64,000 nt of DNA from Pomphorhynchus laevis (GCA_012934845.2 WNNJ02000357.1:1-64000); one strand, 5' to 3'; counted from the first letter of the stretch, positions 1 through 12,560 are shown. The notes: generated by a model from the sequence alone, not told the origin. A program made the numbers and translations.

Positions 1-249
1 TCGCAATTTGGCACGTTACCTCGCTGGCCTAGCAATCAGTATTGCGAGTAAATTTTACCTATGGGCTTACTAGACGCGTTTACTGGGTGCAGACTAGTCG
101 CAATTCGGAAAAAAGCAGTTGGAATTAGACCGATAGGAATTTGTGAAGTCTCGAGACGAATTATCTGACGCACTTTATTGAGTATAATCAAAATGGATCT
201 GATGAGGCTGCAGGTGTTCACCAATTAGCTGCATCTCATAAATCTGGAA

Positions 250-1215
250 TCGAATATGCTGTGCGATCATTACGAGAAGCCTATTTTATGAACAGTGATC
301 AATGCCTGCTAGCATTCGACGCTTCTAACGCATTTAACATCATCAATCGAGCAACCGCACTCCATAATATCAATTATACTAGTCCAGCACTTACGGCAGC
401 CTTGAAGAATGTTTATAAATCACTAGCAATGCTCTATCTATGTGGAATTACAATAGTCTAGATGGAGGAATTTACTCAGGGAGATTCCTTAGCTATGCCT
501 GTGTATACTATGTCCACCCTACTACTCATCGATTACATACAGCGAAATGATCCTCGAATTGTTCAAAGACGGCACGCCGATGACTCAAACTTTGTCGGCA
601 GCAGTAAATACATTTAAACGGTCTGGGATATTCTCACAAACAAGGGTCCCCTTTATGGATACCATGTGAACGCCTCCGAAACAAAGATGCTCTCTCACAA
701 ACGGATCAATATGCCTTCATCCCTGGTTGTAGTATCGAATTACACTACCGGGTTGATAATACTTAAAGTGCCCATTGGCACCGAAATATTCGCTTCCGAG
801 CACACCACCGAAATATGTAACGCATGGGTATCTGTCGTCGATCGACTAAAGGAGGTGGCCATAATTGATCCACACGTTGCATTCACAGGGTTGGTTCATT
901 CAGTGCAGTTCAGATGGACACATTACCTCCAGTTGATTGAGAGCAGACCAGAAAGCTTGTTGAATCTGCACAATGAAATCTTTCAGTCACTCGTACCAGT
1001 CCTTACTAAATTTCCGCTCGACGCTAAGTGGATCAAATTTATTTCTTCGCCGCTAAAGCTTGTAGGACTTGGTATCTTTGATCCCTGCTTTAACAATCAA
1101 GTTGAGTTCAAGAGATCTCTAGAAATGTGCAGAGCGTTTGATCGCGCTGACAGCGCTGAGCAACTTTACGAATTGCGAAATTCGATCTCAGCATGTCTAT
1201 CTAATAAAAGATAAA
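250..1215 (+). pseudogene. reverse transcriptase domain of C1 (broken)
   Basis: Motif A is seen as FDASNAFNIINR near 310-345. Motif B is TQGDSLAMP near 472-500, and motif C is HADDSNFVG near 573-600. A thumb-like region follows (VPIGTEIFASE near 768-800; KFPLDAKWIKF near 1010-1040). The A-B-C spacing is that of a non-LTR reverse transcriptase, and the catalytic Asp pair of motif C is retained. Stops lie between the motifs, for example just before motif B and again after motif C, so no active enzyme can be made from this copy. Confidence 0.7.
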
Positions 1216-1358
1216 TCTTATTTAATGAGAGGCTTGCAGCGGTTATTGAGTCCCTGGAGCCTGCAATTGCCAATTCCATATCACATGCTGCAAATAACGG
1301 AGCGTCCTCTTGGCTCAGCTCACTGTCACTTAAGACGGAGAGGTTTCACCTCATTCTT

Positions 1359-1935
1359 TTGGAATTCATCGATGCTCAACGCTGCCGATATGGATGGTCA
1401 ACCCTGACCGAAAAACGACAGTGCGTCTGTGAAGAGTTAATAGGTGTTGGTCATGCACTCTCTTGCGCCAGAGGAGGCTTACCGACAATCAGACATAACG
1501 CAATCAGGGACATAATTGCCCGAAAAATTAACAGAAGTATGTCACGGTGTGGGAATCGAGCCTCCCTCGTCTTTCTCAAATTCCCGATTCTATGTCATTT
1601 CAATCTCCTTGCACCCCAAGAGATGTACAAGCAAGACTAGATATTGTATGTTCTGGATTGCATGTGGAACGATATGAGCGGACGTTCTGTGACGTCACAA
1701 TTTTTTCAACGCTTGCTCAATCTTACGCAAATCGTAGTGCTCGTTCCGCTTGCGAGTTCAACGAAAAACGCAAGATATCAAAATACGGCGAGCGAATCGA
1801 ACTGGTAGAGCATGGTAGTTTTATGTCCCTTGTTTTTTTTCACATCAGCTGTCATGGGTGCAAGTACAGTATCGCTGTTGCGGTCAATCATTCGCAAGAA
1901 AACCGAGGCACATCCACAGTATTACGCGGATAATC
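1359..1935 (+). pseudogene. restriction-like endonuclease domain of C1 (broken)
   Basis: A knuckle of the form C-x-C ... H-x3-C (QCVCEELIGVGHALSCARGG, near 1420-1480) is followed by RHNAIRDIIA. After a frame change come RLDIVCSGL, a DVTIF strand and VEHGSF near 1805-1822. This layout (Cys/His knuckle, R/K-H-N, then acidic residues on beta strands) is that of the C-terminal PD-(D/E)xK-like nuclease of R2-type non-LTR elements, which nicks the target DNA. The frame change inside the domain marks it as a relic. Confidence 0.62.
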
Positions 1936-2197
1936 TCATTCGCTTGAAGCGACGTTTTGCCTTCTCAATCATGCATTCATGCTCGGCCTCGATTCGGGCT
2001 CCAAGATCTAGCCGTTCCCTTCCGGCAAAACCGTTCACGAAAGCATGACATTTAAACTCTTGGATTTTGTAATCATAAATTTTCTTTCTCTAAAAAAAGT
2101 ATACAACAGCCGATGAGCGATGGCTCGTTTGGCTGGATCTAAATGCAAAAACGTACAATGTCAGTAAAACAAAAAAATCTAAATCAGGTTCGACTTC

Positions 2198-3692
2198 CTA
2201 TGAGAGCGATACACTGTTCAATGCACGCAGAAATTCTTGGATGTTCCGGCATTCAATTGCTGATGACGGAAGCCTGGTCCAACTGTATAATGCTCGATTT
2301 CTGATATTCTGATAGTGTCGATGGACTTTTCTACGATGTTTGAGCGTTAGTCGATGTCCACGTAATTGCTCGGAGTTGCGTAGGCAAAACATGAAGTTGA
2401 GGGGATGAGTGAGCGATAAAATTGTCATCCATACCAGCATAAGATCAGATTTTACCAAACTTTCACAAACTGTTGAAACACCTAGGATTTCTAACTTCTG
2501 GTCAAACGGCAGGTCTTTGACAGCGGGAACAAGAAGATTAGCCGACCGGAGAATTGATTCGTAAGCCACAATGTTCTTGCGCAGATGTTGATACGTTGCG
2601 GGAGATGCGTATAGCATGCGAGATTCGATTAGGGCCTCGTATATTATTCTGAAGCTACATACCTCTAGTGATCCAAAAGATCGTATAATGATGCCAATAG
2701 TACGACGGCAATTGGCCGAAACTTTATTTACGTGAGCGCTTATATCGAGCGTATTAAGCGTAGATACCCCTAAATCATCGATTTTATCTGTAGAATCAAT
2801 CGACATGTTTCAAATTTTATAAGAGCAACGAATATCTGGGGAGGGGATCCGCATATGTCTACATTTAGTCGCATTTATCATCAGCCATTGGATATACACC
2901 ATTTATTTATGGAATCCAGGTCTTTTTAAAGAGCGTTAACATATGAATCATCAATAATTCGCCTCCAAACCTTAAGATCATCTGCGTAGGTAACACATTC
3001 TGACGTTAAGTTGTTTGTAATATCATTTACATATATATTAAAGAGAGTCGGACTAATGGCCGATCCCTGCAGAACGCCTGTCGTCATCATTGAGTAACCA
3101 GAAAGATAATGGCTTATGCGTACTGCAAACGAGCGGTTGCTTACGAATAATTGAATACAGCGTAACAAAGATCACGTGCACCAATGTCGGATAATTTGTT
3201 TACTGGCAAATTGGGAATAACTCTATCGAATGCTTTCGATGAGTCTATAAATATCACATCTACTTTAGAACCACTCCTCATTGAATCCACCTAGCCGGCT
3301 CTCGCTTTTACAAGGTTCGTTACCGTTGAGCGATTTGTCCTAAATCCATGCTGACTAGGGCTGAGGCGAATGTTAGCCCCAACAAAAGCGCAAAGGTGAC
3401 GAAGAATCAATTTTTCTAATACCTTACAAGCTACAGATGTGAGACTGATGGGACGGTAGTTGGAAACCTGGGATTTATCACCTTTCTTGGAAATTGGACG
3501 TACAATAGCCTTAGTCCAATCAGATGGTAGATAACCTGTGTTTAGTGAACTTCTAAAAATAGAAGCTAAGGGAACGTATATTGCATGGGCCAATTCCTTT
3601 AAGAGTATTGGAGGTATATGGTCAGGACCTGACGCGGCGTTGCGGGGGTAATTTAAGTAGCTCGTGCAGTACCTATTCATCGCTAAATTCAA
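2198..3692 (-). pseudogene. LINE reverse transcriptase (A1), three interrupted pieces
   Basis: Fingers and palm are seen as AASGPDHIPPILL, SNYRPISLTS and QHGFRTNRSTVTNL (3,640-3,300). Motif A is FIDSSKAFDRV near 3,260-3,225. Motif B is GVLQGSAISPTLFNIYVND near 3,085-3,030, and motif C is YADDLKVW near 2,990-2,965. The piece at 2,806-2,198 holds the C-terminal segment with LRGHRLTLK and a W-x-R-L-P motif. Stops and frame shifts separate the pieces. The motif order fits a CR1/Jockey-group enzyme that would copy RNA at a nicked target. Confidence 0.8.
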
Positions 3693-4514
3693 TGTTTGAT
3701 ATGACTACTCTAGGTGAAGTACATTGTGTTTAGTTTGGATTATATCATCGGGGATCGACACTCTATCTTCTTTGATAGCAAAATAGTCCATAAAATGGGC
3801 AGCTACATCAGTTGGGGAGGTCAAGATTGACCCATTGTCAGCCAATAGGTATGAACAATCTGTCGAGCGTATAGAACGTGGAAGTATGCTTTTGAAAGCT
3901 ACCCAGGGATTGTTATGAGTGGAGCGGCATATATTTGAGATGTAAGTGCGTTTTTTTGTTTTTATTTCAGAATAGAAACCCTATTCCTGCAATGACAGTA
4001 GTATTCAAAAGAGAGTTCCCCTTTTTTGTACGCATGGAAACATCTATCACGGTGTTTAATTAGAGCAAGCAATTCCACATCTAACCATTTCGGATGTAGT
4101 TTTTGGGTACAATTCTGCCGTATCGGAGCAAAATAGTCGAGAACACAATGTAATGTTGTCTTATAGTGATCCCAAGCTTCTTGAATGACTGCTTTCGATG
4201 AATCGGGCTAATACATACAGGAAATTATACGGCGCACGACATCATAGTCGATCTTAAAAGGATTCGACGTTTTAGCTGTTTCGGTATATGGTCCGAGTGC
4301 GCTAAATTCTATTGAGATGGTCGGGTGATCACTTAATCCTAGCGGAGGTCCGTATTTGACGTTTTTTACCAGATACGTTTCACTCGAAAAACAGAGGTCA
4401 AGAATTGAGGAGTTAGTACCCCCGTGACGAGTATCCCTGTGAACATATTGGACTAAATGTAGATTATTTATCGTGTTTAAAAGCAGTAATGATTCGGGAT
4501 TACATTTAGGAAGA

Positions 4515-4965
4515 GGAACTTAATCTATCCAATTAATTTGCGGCACGTTAAAGTCTCCTAATAAAATAACTTTTTGACCCTTGAATGCATTTTCAGTTAT
4601 TGAGGATATGATCGACCCGGTTGGAGCGAATGGGAGGCGATAGAAGACACCTAGAGAGAAAAATATGTTTTTATGGTCTGTTACAGAAACCCAAGCGTAT
4701 TCACAAAGACTTGATTCATCGCAATCAATTGACATAACACGAGTTGTAAGAACTTCTCTAGCATATATGATCACTCCGCCACCACGGAAAATTTGCCTAT
4801 CTGCTCGGATTATGGCGTACCCATCAATGTTAATTTTTGAATCTATGATGTGAGGTTTTTACCACGACTCTGTAAAAACAAGTATTTCAAATGAGGTGCT
4901 GTTAACCAGAGTGAGAACTTCCTTCATTTTATTAATGAGACTTAAGACATTCGAATATTATTATT
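4515..4965 (-). pseudogene. LINE APE endonuclease fragment (A1)
   Basis: Reading down the minus strand one sees LVFTESW (about 4,885), RADRQIFRGGGVIIYARE (about 4,810-4,755), LGVFYRLP (about 4,655) and ILLGDFNVPQINW (about 4,565-4,525). The TESW, YR.P and GDFN blocks are catalytic-site motifs of the apurinic-type endonuclease at the start of LINE ORF2. A stop follows TESW. Confidence 0.75.
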
Positions 4966-5255
4966 AATGTTTCATTAATAGCAATTCATTATCAAGAGGA
5001 GTTTGACCGCGAGCTCTAAAGCTACTCAAGGACATTGCCTCGATATCATCGAGGTTAAAATCAGAAAAGTATAGTGATGTATTGGTTCACCTTAAACGCA
5101 AGATTAGCTTCTCGACTGCACGTGCTTCTTCACTATGTCTGCGAATGCCGCGATCAAGTAGAAGACATCCAATATTTCCTGACAATAAATCTCATTTATA
5201 GGCCCGTTTACGGGAACCTAATTTCTGCAAATTAACTTTTCTTTTTCAAAAAAAT

Positions 5256-8214
5256 CATAAAAAATTATTAGTTTCAACAGCACATAAAAGCATGGCTTAA
5301 TTGGCTGGTTCACTGCAGAAAAAAGAAAATATAATTAAAGTATCACAAATACAGAAAAGCAGCTTTCCTCATGGCATCCGCCATCCGTAATTTCTTTTTG
5401 AATTCATTGATATTGCTACTGCACACTGTTGACTCTCCAAGCCTATTCCACAGAGATACAACTCGCCGATCAAATTGGACAGCTCGTGATTTTCTTATCC
5501 TTTCACGTCGCAGGGTTAAACCATGGCCTCGGAGGATATTGGATGAGCGCAAATGAAGACAACTCGAAGTGGATGATCTAAATCATTAAGAATTTGCCAG
5601 ACCATACTCATTTCAATGCAACGGCGGGTCCACGTGACAGTCTCAAGTCTAAGTGCTTTTAATCGATCAGGGTACGACAAAAATTTCAGTTGCGATGCAA
5701 GCTTGGTAGATCTATGAAGTACCCTCTCTGAACTAATATGTTCTTTTGAATTTTGGGGATACACACACGGCGCAGCATATAGAAGACGGCTCAACACATG
5801 AGCAAAGATTATCGGACGTAGGGCAAATTGATTGAGTGCAATGAAAGTGCGTCGAAGTTGACCGATTATACGCAACGCATTCGAACAAGCATGTTCAGTA
5901 TTTGCCGGTATTCAAGTCACTGTTTATCCACACTTCCAAGTCCTTATATTTGTTCACTCGTTCTATATCACTGTTTTGAAAGCTATAATTAGCTGAAGAT
6001 TGAGCATTTCCGCCACAAACACGTAAATGTTTGCATTTTGATATATTCACAATCAACCTATTGAGCTGAGCCCAATTTTCGACTTCAACGATATCCCGTT
6101 GCAGTATAACTATATCACTGGGTTAACGAATTGCCCGTCAGATTTTCAAATCGTCTGCATATAAAAGCATCCGAGAATCAATAAATTCCGGGAGATCGTT
6201 GATGTAGACACTAAATAACAATGGACCCAATACTGAACCTTGAGGCACCCCTATATTACATGGCCGCGAAGAAGAGTAAAAATTATCTACATGCACACAA
6301 TAACTACGATTGCTTAAAAACGATTCAATCCATCTAACAAGCAAAAATGGAATGCACTTTTCTCTAGTTTATTTAGGAGGAATCTATGGTCTACTCTGTC
6401 AAATGCCTTAGAGAAATCGAAGAATATGATGTCAGTAGCAATGGATACGGCTTTATTAGCTGACCAATCAAGATGGGCTGCGAGTAGATTAGTAACTGTC
6501 GAATAATCCTTACGGAAACCATGTTGCTCAGAAGCTATTACATTATTCTCACTATAAAACTTGACCATATAACCGTGTATAATTCGCTCTAACATTCTAC
6601 AACATAAGCAAGTAATACTTACTGGTCTGTAATTGTCTATTAAAGATCTATCACCCTTTTTAAAGATGGGGTGAATGATCGATCGTTTCCACTCTTTTGG
6701 AAGAGTCGTATCCGTAATAGATTGTCAAAATATGTTACAAAGTGGTGTATATATCGAGTCTGCTATTCGACGAAGATTTATCGAAGGTAACAAATCAGCT
6801 AAAACTTTCACAGGAGTTATCAAATAAGCTATGTCTAAACTAATATACGAAACACTAGCACCTCTTATCGTCTCACTGTTCTGGATAGGTTCCGAATACT
6901 CGTTTGTAGTCTCTCCGTCTAAGTAAAAATGCCTTAAGAACATCTCAGCAAGGTCATCTTCAATAACGCTTGTCGTTTTAAAGAATTGAAGAAATTTCTC
7001 GCCTGCTTATAAACACCATATTCACAAAACCCACCCTTAAAGCATTTGAAACTGAAGTCACGAGCCTTCATCGCAGTAGCCAGCTCAGTATCAAACCAAC
7101 GAGCGCTTTTCCGACTAGTCTTAGACTTCAAAGGTGAGAATTTTACCATTAGAGAATAAAACGTCACACGAAAATGATCCCATGCCTCGTCAACTCCGAC
7201 AACAGCCGGATCAAACCAACTTACTCAATGCAGCTTTGATGTAATAACATCATAGTTCGCCCGAAAGACATTAATCTGACGTTTGTACCGAGCATGGTGA
7301 ATCACCTTCATTTGTATATTTAGCAAAACTTTAACTACACAGTGATCAGACGAACCAACAGGAGAATCATGTTGGATACTACTGATTAATTGACTGCTTG
7401 TCGATAGACAAAGATCAAGAAGGGAAGAACTATAACTCGAAAAGCGAGTATGTACATCAACAAATTGAGCAAGACCACAATAAGTAAAACACTCCATAAG
7501 GTCACAAGATTCACTATCACAAGTAGGAAGAACCGTATTCGAAGTCCATTCAACATCTGGCATATTCAGATCACAAATTATCACATTATCACAATCTCCT
7601 CGCGTATACAACTCTATCCCTTTAATGAGTTTCTTAGATATTGCCTTAGGAGCACGATACACAAGACCCAGTATGATGGGTGAGCTGTTATCGAACTTCA
7701 CCTGACACCACAAACTCTCAACTCTATCAATAGACGACTTACTCAAAACAGGCACCTTAGCTTCGTCTCTAATAAAGAGAGCTACACCACCACCCCTACC
7801 CCCAATCCGATCACTACAGAACAAAAAATAGCCTGAGATTTATACCTCAGCATCGGATACATCACTGTTAAGCCAAGATTCTGTAATACCAAATATAATT
7901 GGATTAACAGACTTGATCTTAAACTTTAGCTCATCGACTTTCTGTAACAAGCTCCGAACATTACAATAAAATATACTATGACTATTATTTACACCAGTAC
8001 AAGTAGTAATATCATCTCTAGCAATTTGGCATACTTCAAATCCCAAATCAGCTAGGAACTTATATGCTATAAAACCTTGCCAAAACCCTCCACATTCACG
8101 AGAGGCGATACATCTAGTGGGGACCAACTGTTTCGAATGCGTCGCCTCACTACTTGAAAATTTTGCACACATAGATTGCTCTCACCAAGTGCAACACGAG
8201 ATGCGAGTTCTTTA
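5256..8214 (-). mobile_element. Family A2 LINE, 3' segment (ORF2 and 3' UTR)
   Basis: This is the main part of a CR1/Jockey-group copy nearly identical to the plus-strand copy at 36.0-40.1 kb. Its ORF1 is cut at about 8,214 by a family B insertion and resumes at 11,281. The 3' UTR hairpin is aagc/gctt (5288-5298) inside cagc/gctg. This is the A/T-containing version of the gagc/gctc pairing seen in A1 and A5. Confidence 0.85.
5343..8172 (-). pseudogene. ORF2 of A2 (APE + RT), broken
   Basis: From the 5' end the pieces are the APE start (YCNVRSLLQKVDELKF, ITESWL, 8,000-7,860), the APE core (GGRGGGVALFIRD, YRAP, CDLNMPDVEW, SSDHCVV, 7,824-7,300), a linker (7,167-6,725), RT motif A (FFDFSKAFDRVDH), [21 protein letters not shown] (6,595-6,138) and the C-terminal region (5,875-5,343, LRGHGLTLRRE). 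At least four frame interruptions separate pieces that still match the 36-40 kb copy almost residue for residue. The APE GDxN block reads CDLN, so one catalytic-loop residue has changed. The element is dead but young. Confidence 0.85.
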
Positions 8215-8269
8215 TTTTTAAACGGCGAGTCATCCTTATCTATACGTCAAATCAACGGAAATTTTCACG

Positions 8270-9196
8270 TTGTACACACAAGGCCAAAAATTCGATGGCG
8301 TCCCATCTCTCCCCTTGTCTTCTTCGCTAGTCGATCTCGCTCCTAAGCATACTTTTCGTCTTAGTCTATTCAACACTCGCTCCATTCTTCATAAAGCTGA
8401 TATGCTCCTCGATACATTTGATCAATTATCTATCGATATTCTCTGCATTACCGAATCCTGGCACTCTGATTCCGACGATCTTGCTATTCGTCGTCTATGT
8501 CGCTCTGGTTGTTCTCTAGTTGAATCAGCTCGTCAAATTGCATCTCATACATCTACTGCTTCTAACCATGGCGGTATTGTTGCCATTGCTCGTCACCCAA
8601 TGTCTTTACGTAAAATTAACGTTAACATCCGTTACACCTCGTTCGAATTACTCATATGCAGATTATCAACGCCTTTCTCTCTGGAACTTGTGATTGTATA
8701 CCGTCCAGGTTCAGTTGCCCCATCACGTATCTTCTTTAACGACCTTGCAGATCTAATGTCTCACTGTTCATTGTCTTATACTCCTTCTTTTGTTCTCGGT
8801 GACTTTAACATTCGTCTTAATCGCCCGTCTGACTCTGATTCTATCACTTTTACTAATCTTGTTTCTGATTTTAATTATAAATTACTTTCAACAAGCCCAA
8901 CTGATATTCCCAGCGGTGCTCTCGACAACATTGCTGTTCCTAACTGCTTCAATGACTATATTTCCTCGTTAATTACTGATCCTGGTTTGACCGATCATTT
9001 CCTTGTCAGTCTTACTCTTACTCGTCCCCATCCTTTTTATCCGCCTTCACCATTATCTACACCAAGTCGACCCTGGAAACTTATCGATATCCCTATTCTC
9101 TGTACAACCTTACTCAATTCTTCACTTTTTTCACTTCCTCTTAACTATCTCTCTCCCGATGATCTCTGCATTCTGTTTGATTCTGAACTTATGTAA
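8270..9196 (+). pseudogene. APE endonuclease of L2-like LINE (B1)
   Basis: A 308-codon open stretch runs from the end of ORF1 into the APE domain. It shows LFNTRSIL near 8,370, ITESWHSDSDD near 8,450, VYRPGS near 8,700, LGDFNIRL near 8,800 and LTDHFLVSL near 8,990. These are the active-site blocks of the LINE ORF2 endonuclease that nicks target DNA. The stretch is cut by a stop at 9,194-9,196 and the protein continues in other frames (RRSHLIL near 9,390), so it is not functional. Confidence 0.82.
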
Positions 9197-9527
9197 ATCC
9201 TCAATAACCTTCTGCCTAGTCGACTCCGATGTTCTCAGCGGTCGTGCCGTGGTCTCTGGTTCGATTCTGACTGTAGTATTTCTAAGCGTAGACTCCGTAA
9301 CTCTTTTCGCGTGTATAATCGCTTTCTTAAACGTTCTCTTAAATCACTTCCTCCAAATCTCTGTGATTTCTACTTTTCTCTACGCCGTTCACATCTCATT
9401 CTTATACGTACTAAACGTACTCTCTTTTGGCGAAATCAACTCGAGTCCTCTTCCAACTCTAAATCTCATTAGAAAATCTTAAACTCAATTCTTTCACGAT
9501 CATCTACCCCTTGTAATATAAATCCTG

Positions 9528-11160
9528 ATGAATTTTCTTCTTATCTACAAACTAAGCTATCTAAATCTACTTTCCCTACTACCCATTACCCCCTTGTACG
9601 CACTCTTCTTTTTAAATACTTCCCTACCAGAACTATTCCACCTTCTTTCCGTTTCGTCTGATGAAGTTTCTTCGGTTCTGCTGTCATTACCTAATAAAAC
9701 CTCTCCTTCTGACCCAATTCCCACTCACTTGCTTAAAAATATCTGCTCATCTATCTTACTCTTCCTAACTACATTGTTCAACTCGTCCATCCGTAGCCGT
9801 ACATTTCCTTCAATCTGGAAATGCGCCACTGTTCGTCCTCTCATCAAAAAGCAATCTGTCGACTCCTCACTACCATCTTCGTACCATTCTATTTTATTTC
9901 TCCCAACCCTCTCTAAACTCCTTGAGCGTCTCGTTCTTAAGCAAGTTAATACATATCTCTTTTCCTCTAACTTATTTCCTCCCTTCCAAGCCGCTTTTCG
10001 CCCTAATTATTCTAACGAAATTGCATGTCTTAAAGTTTATAATGACTTACTCATATCGCGCGATCATAAATTATGTAGTGTCATAGTTTATCTCGATCTA
10101 TCGTCGGCTTTTGACATCGTCGATCACTAGATATTTCTCCATCGCCTTCGTCATGATTATGGTTTCTCTTTACCCACTGTATCATGGTTTTCTTCATATC
10201 TATCAAACCGTACATTTCCCGTTAATTCTATCTCTTCTATATCCCATCTTTCGTCCATCCCGCCAGGTGTTCCACAAGGCTTTGTATTAGGCCCTATGCT
10301 TTTCTCTCTTCTTCTCGGTGATTTGTCTTCGATTTCTCATAAATTTAACTTCCATGTTATGCAATATGCTGATGACATTCTCATCTATGCTCATGCACCT
10401 GTTTATCGTATTCACGATCTTAGTGTTTCTGCTTCCGACTGTCTTGTCTCAATTTCCAATCATCTTTCTTCCCTTCGCCTTTCTCTGAATCCTGATAAAT
10501 CCAAAATTATGTGGATCCTACCTCGACGCCTCGGCTTCGAACCTCCCTTCGTATCATTAAATTCTACAATTCTTCCTATCGTTGATAATCTCGTTTTCCT
10601 AGGCTTCCATTTCGACAACCGACTTTCACTTAAACCTTTTGTAAGAGATAAAGTACGCTCATCTACCTTGATACTCCGCAACCTCCGTTAAGTTCGTAGA
10701 TTGATCGATTTCCCTTCTTGTATGACTCTCATATCATCTCTCCTTTTTTCTAGACTCGATTATTGTCTTAGTCTATTTTCCAACTCACCTAAATCCACTC
10801 TTCTTCCCCTACAACGCATCGTCAACGCAGCCGTCCGAATTCTCTTCCGTCTTCGTCGTTTTAATCATACATTCTACCATCTTGCTTCTCTCGATTTGCC
10901 TACAATTTATTGTCGTGTTCAAATTCGTCTTCTTGTCGTTGCTTTCCGCTTTGTAACTTTTCATACCCCTTCATTTCTTAACCTTCCTGCTCTTGATAAT
11001 TCTCGTCCTGTTTACTGGTCCTTGCGTTCCTGTATTTCCCTTCTTTTACATGTCCCAAACTACTCTACCTCCTTCGGACTCCGCTCCTTCCTAGTGGTTG
11101 CTTCTCTATCGTGGAATCGTCTGCCCATTCATATACGCTAATCAACTTCCTTGCTGTGTT
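9528..11160 (+). pseudogene. reverse transcriptase of L2-like LINE (B1)
   Basis: Palm motifs are LDLSSAFDIVDH (about 10,090-10,128), GVPQGFVLGPM (about 10,265-10,300) and QYADDILIYAH (about 10,360-10,395). LNPDKSKIMW and FLGFHFDNRLS follow. The C-terminus (SWNRLPIHIR) is conserved with the minus-strand copies at 20.2 and 23.6 kb. Motif B carries F in place of the usual S after GVPQG. Several stops interrupt the frame, for example one just after motif A and one near 10,690. Confidence 0.85.
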
Positions 11161-11275
11161 TCAAACGACAAATCCGATCCCATTTAAACAATTTATCTGC
11201 TTGACTTTTTCATTTTTGTTTGTGGACTTGTAAGCGTGTAGCTTGTACGCATTTGTCACATTAAATAAATTTGTA

Positions 11276-11765
11276 TTATTGAGACAATTTCTCCATTTGA
11301 AGAGCGTCAAGATCTTTCAAGCGACTAACATGGGATCTTTTTAAACGATATGAATTCTGAAGAATTAACTCAGCATGCGACTGCTCCCTAAATACGGCCT
11401 TGAGTAAACGCGGCCTATTACTATGTGTATCACGCTTACCCATTCGAAATAATGCAACGAGTTCAACACGTTTGACAATATCCACATTGCAAGAACCAAG
11501 TAGCTTCGTCGATATAATTCTCACACTCTGGACGTCCTCGTTAAGACGTACTTGCGCGTTCTCAAATAAAGATTCTCTTACATTGGACAGAATAACAGAT
11601 CTACATCGATCAGCGGTGTGTTTCCTATTATTACCAATTTGCAATTCGAGACTGTCACGTGACACTGCGGATAGTGTATGTTGACTTATCGTTGACGCTT
11701 GTCCCTTCTTTTTGACAGTCCCATTATCAGACATATGACCATGATTCAAAACCGGATGTGTTCAG
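11276..11765 (-). pseudogene. ORF1 fragment of A2, separated by the nested B1 insertion
   Basis: This encodes the ORF1 RRM-like core (CRSVILSNVRESLFENAQ, LVALFRMGKRD, RPRLLKAVF) and ends at LDALQMEKLSQ exactly where family B DNA begins. The expected next residues (ELASRVALGESNLCVQNF in the 36 kb copy) are found at about 8,213-8,160, on the other side of the insertion. Family homology fades near 11,765, so the copy is 5'-truncated and lacks its Cys-rich N-terminus. ORF1 proteins of LINEs bind the element RNA. Confidence 0.85.
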
Positions 11766-12029
11766 CCAGTTTGAGAAATCATTAAACAAGTAGCCAAAAT
11801 AAAAAACGAATGCACTAGTATACTGAATGCTTTCGAATGCTCGATCTTAAAAAGAATTATCATTACCGGATATTGATGCTAGAAGGTTTTTAAAATTAGT
11901 TATTTTTTCTGTTTTGTTATGCCCAATATCGAAAGGTAAAGTGGTATTAATATTTGCGTCTACAAAATCGGTTTTGCATTGTATCATACGAGATGTAGGT
12001 GAACAAGGGAGTTTCCCACTGATAACACA

Positions 12030-12560
12030 CGATGATCACATAGTCACAGGGCATCGATATAATCGATATAAACTGTACATCTAGAATTCGATAGGCATAA
12101 ATCCAGCAGGCTTTTAGAGCTCCCCCGAAATCTGGTAAAATCCCTAACGTGTTGGATTAGATGACATACATTAATCGTGTCGAGAAGAAGTGAAGATTGA
12201 AGATCAACCCTTTTATGCGGGAAAATTATCCCAATCGACACGGGGAGCTTTAAAATCTCCAAGAATGCAAACATTGCGGTTAAGCGAAAATCGGGTGAGA
12301 TCCTGTCCAATATTTTGACAATCAGCCAAAAGACTACGATAAACAAGACCAAGAATCAGGGAAGGTGATCCTTGTTCAGCGATAATCCGGCACCATAAGG
12401 ATTCCGTGCGATCAATGGAGCGACAGCTTAATACCTTCACACTAATGCTATTATGAACATACAATATTATGCCGCCTCCCCCTGAGCCAACCCGATCGAG
12501 TCTAATTAAGGTATATTCAGGAATTGTGACTTCAGAATTTACGATATTGTGCCCTAACCA
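12030..12560 (-). pseudogene. APE endonuclease fragment (A3)
   Basis: This minus-strand piece shows GLVYRSL, CILGDFKAPRVDW and SLLDLCLSNSR, with a C/SDH-like end near 12,030. GDFK replaces the usual GDFN or GDLN, so a catalytic-loop residue is altered. A frame shift lies near 12,230 between the GDFK block and what follows. The upstream start is recognisable only as ESWLGHN near 12,560-12,540. Confidence 0.65.

Larger units (their letters stand above)
1..2050 (+). mobile_element. Family C1: non-LTR retrotransposon with restriction-like endonuclease, 3' part
   Basis: This is the 3' two thirds of a single-ORF retrotransposon that encodes a reverse transcriptase followed by a restriction-like endonuclease. 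The left part is cut off by the window edge. Pieces of one protein follow each other on the plus strand in three frames. A fingers-type stretch (RLVAIRKKAVGIRPIG, about 90-145) comes first, then the palm motifs, then a Cys/His module, RHN and a final EHGSF block. The order RT, CCHC-like knuckle, endonuclease is that of the R2/NeSL/Utopia-type elements. In-frame stops and frame changes show it is dead. A second, different copy lies at 42.5-44.6 kb. The exact clade is inference. Confidence 0.72.
2095..5225 (-). mobile_element. Family A1: CR1/Jockey-group LINE, decayed
   Basis: This is a minus-strand LINE copy. Going down from high coordinates there is a possible ORF1 end and an APE endonuclease start (about 5,100-4,515), a long decayed linker (4,500-3,700), the reverse transcriptase (3,692-2,800) and the thumb/C-terminal part (2,806-2,198). 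The 3' UTR has a small hairpin (gagc/gctc arms, 2115-2126) nested in cagc/gctg (2107-2110 and 2132-2135). The same nested pairs occur in the other family A tails. The sequence has diverged well away from the 36-40 kb copy, so this is a separate and probably older subfamily. Confidence 0.75.
8215..11280 (+). mobile_element. Family B1: L2/CR1-like LINE nested in A2 ORF1
   Basis: A plus-strand family B copy starts abruptly within the ORF1 3' region, so it is 5'-truncated. It runs through APE and RT and ends with the family tail: the hairpin at 11234-11250, a gcatttgtcacattaaat block and ttgtattatt. Family A ORF1 sequence abuts both ends. About 7 bases of the A2 target appear to be missing and I see no clean target duplication. 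The family B master copy used for comparison is at 23.5-27.7 kb. Confidence 0.88.
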
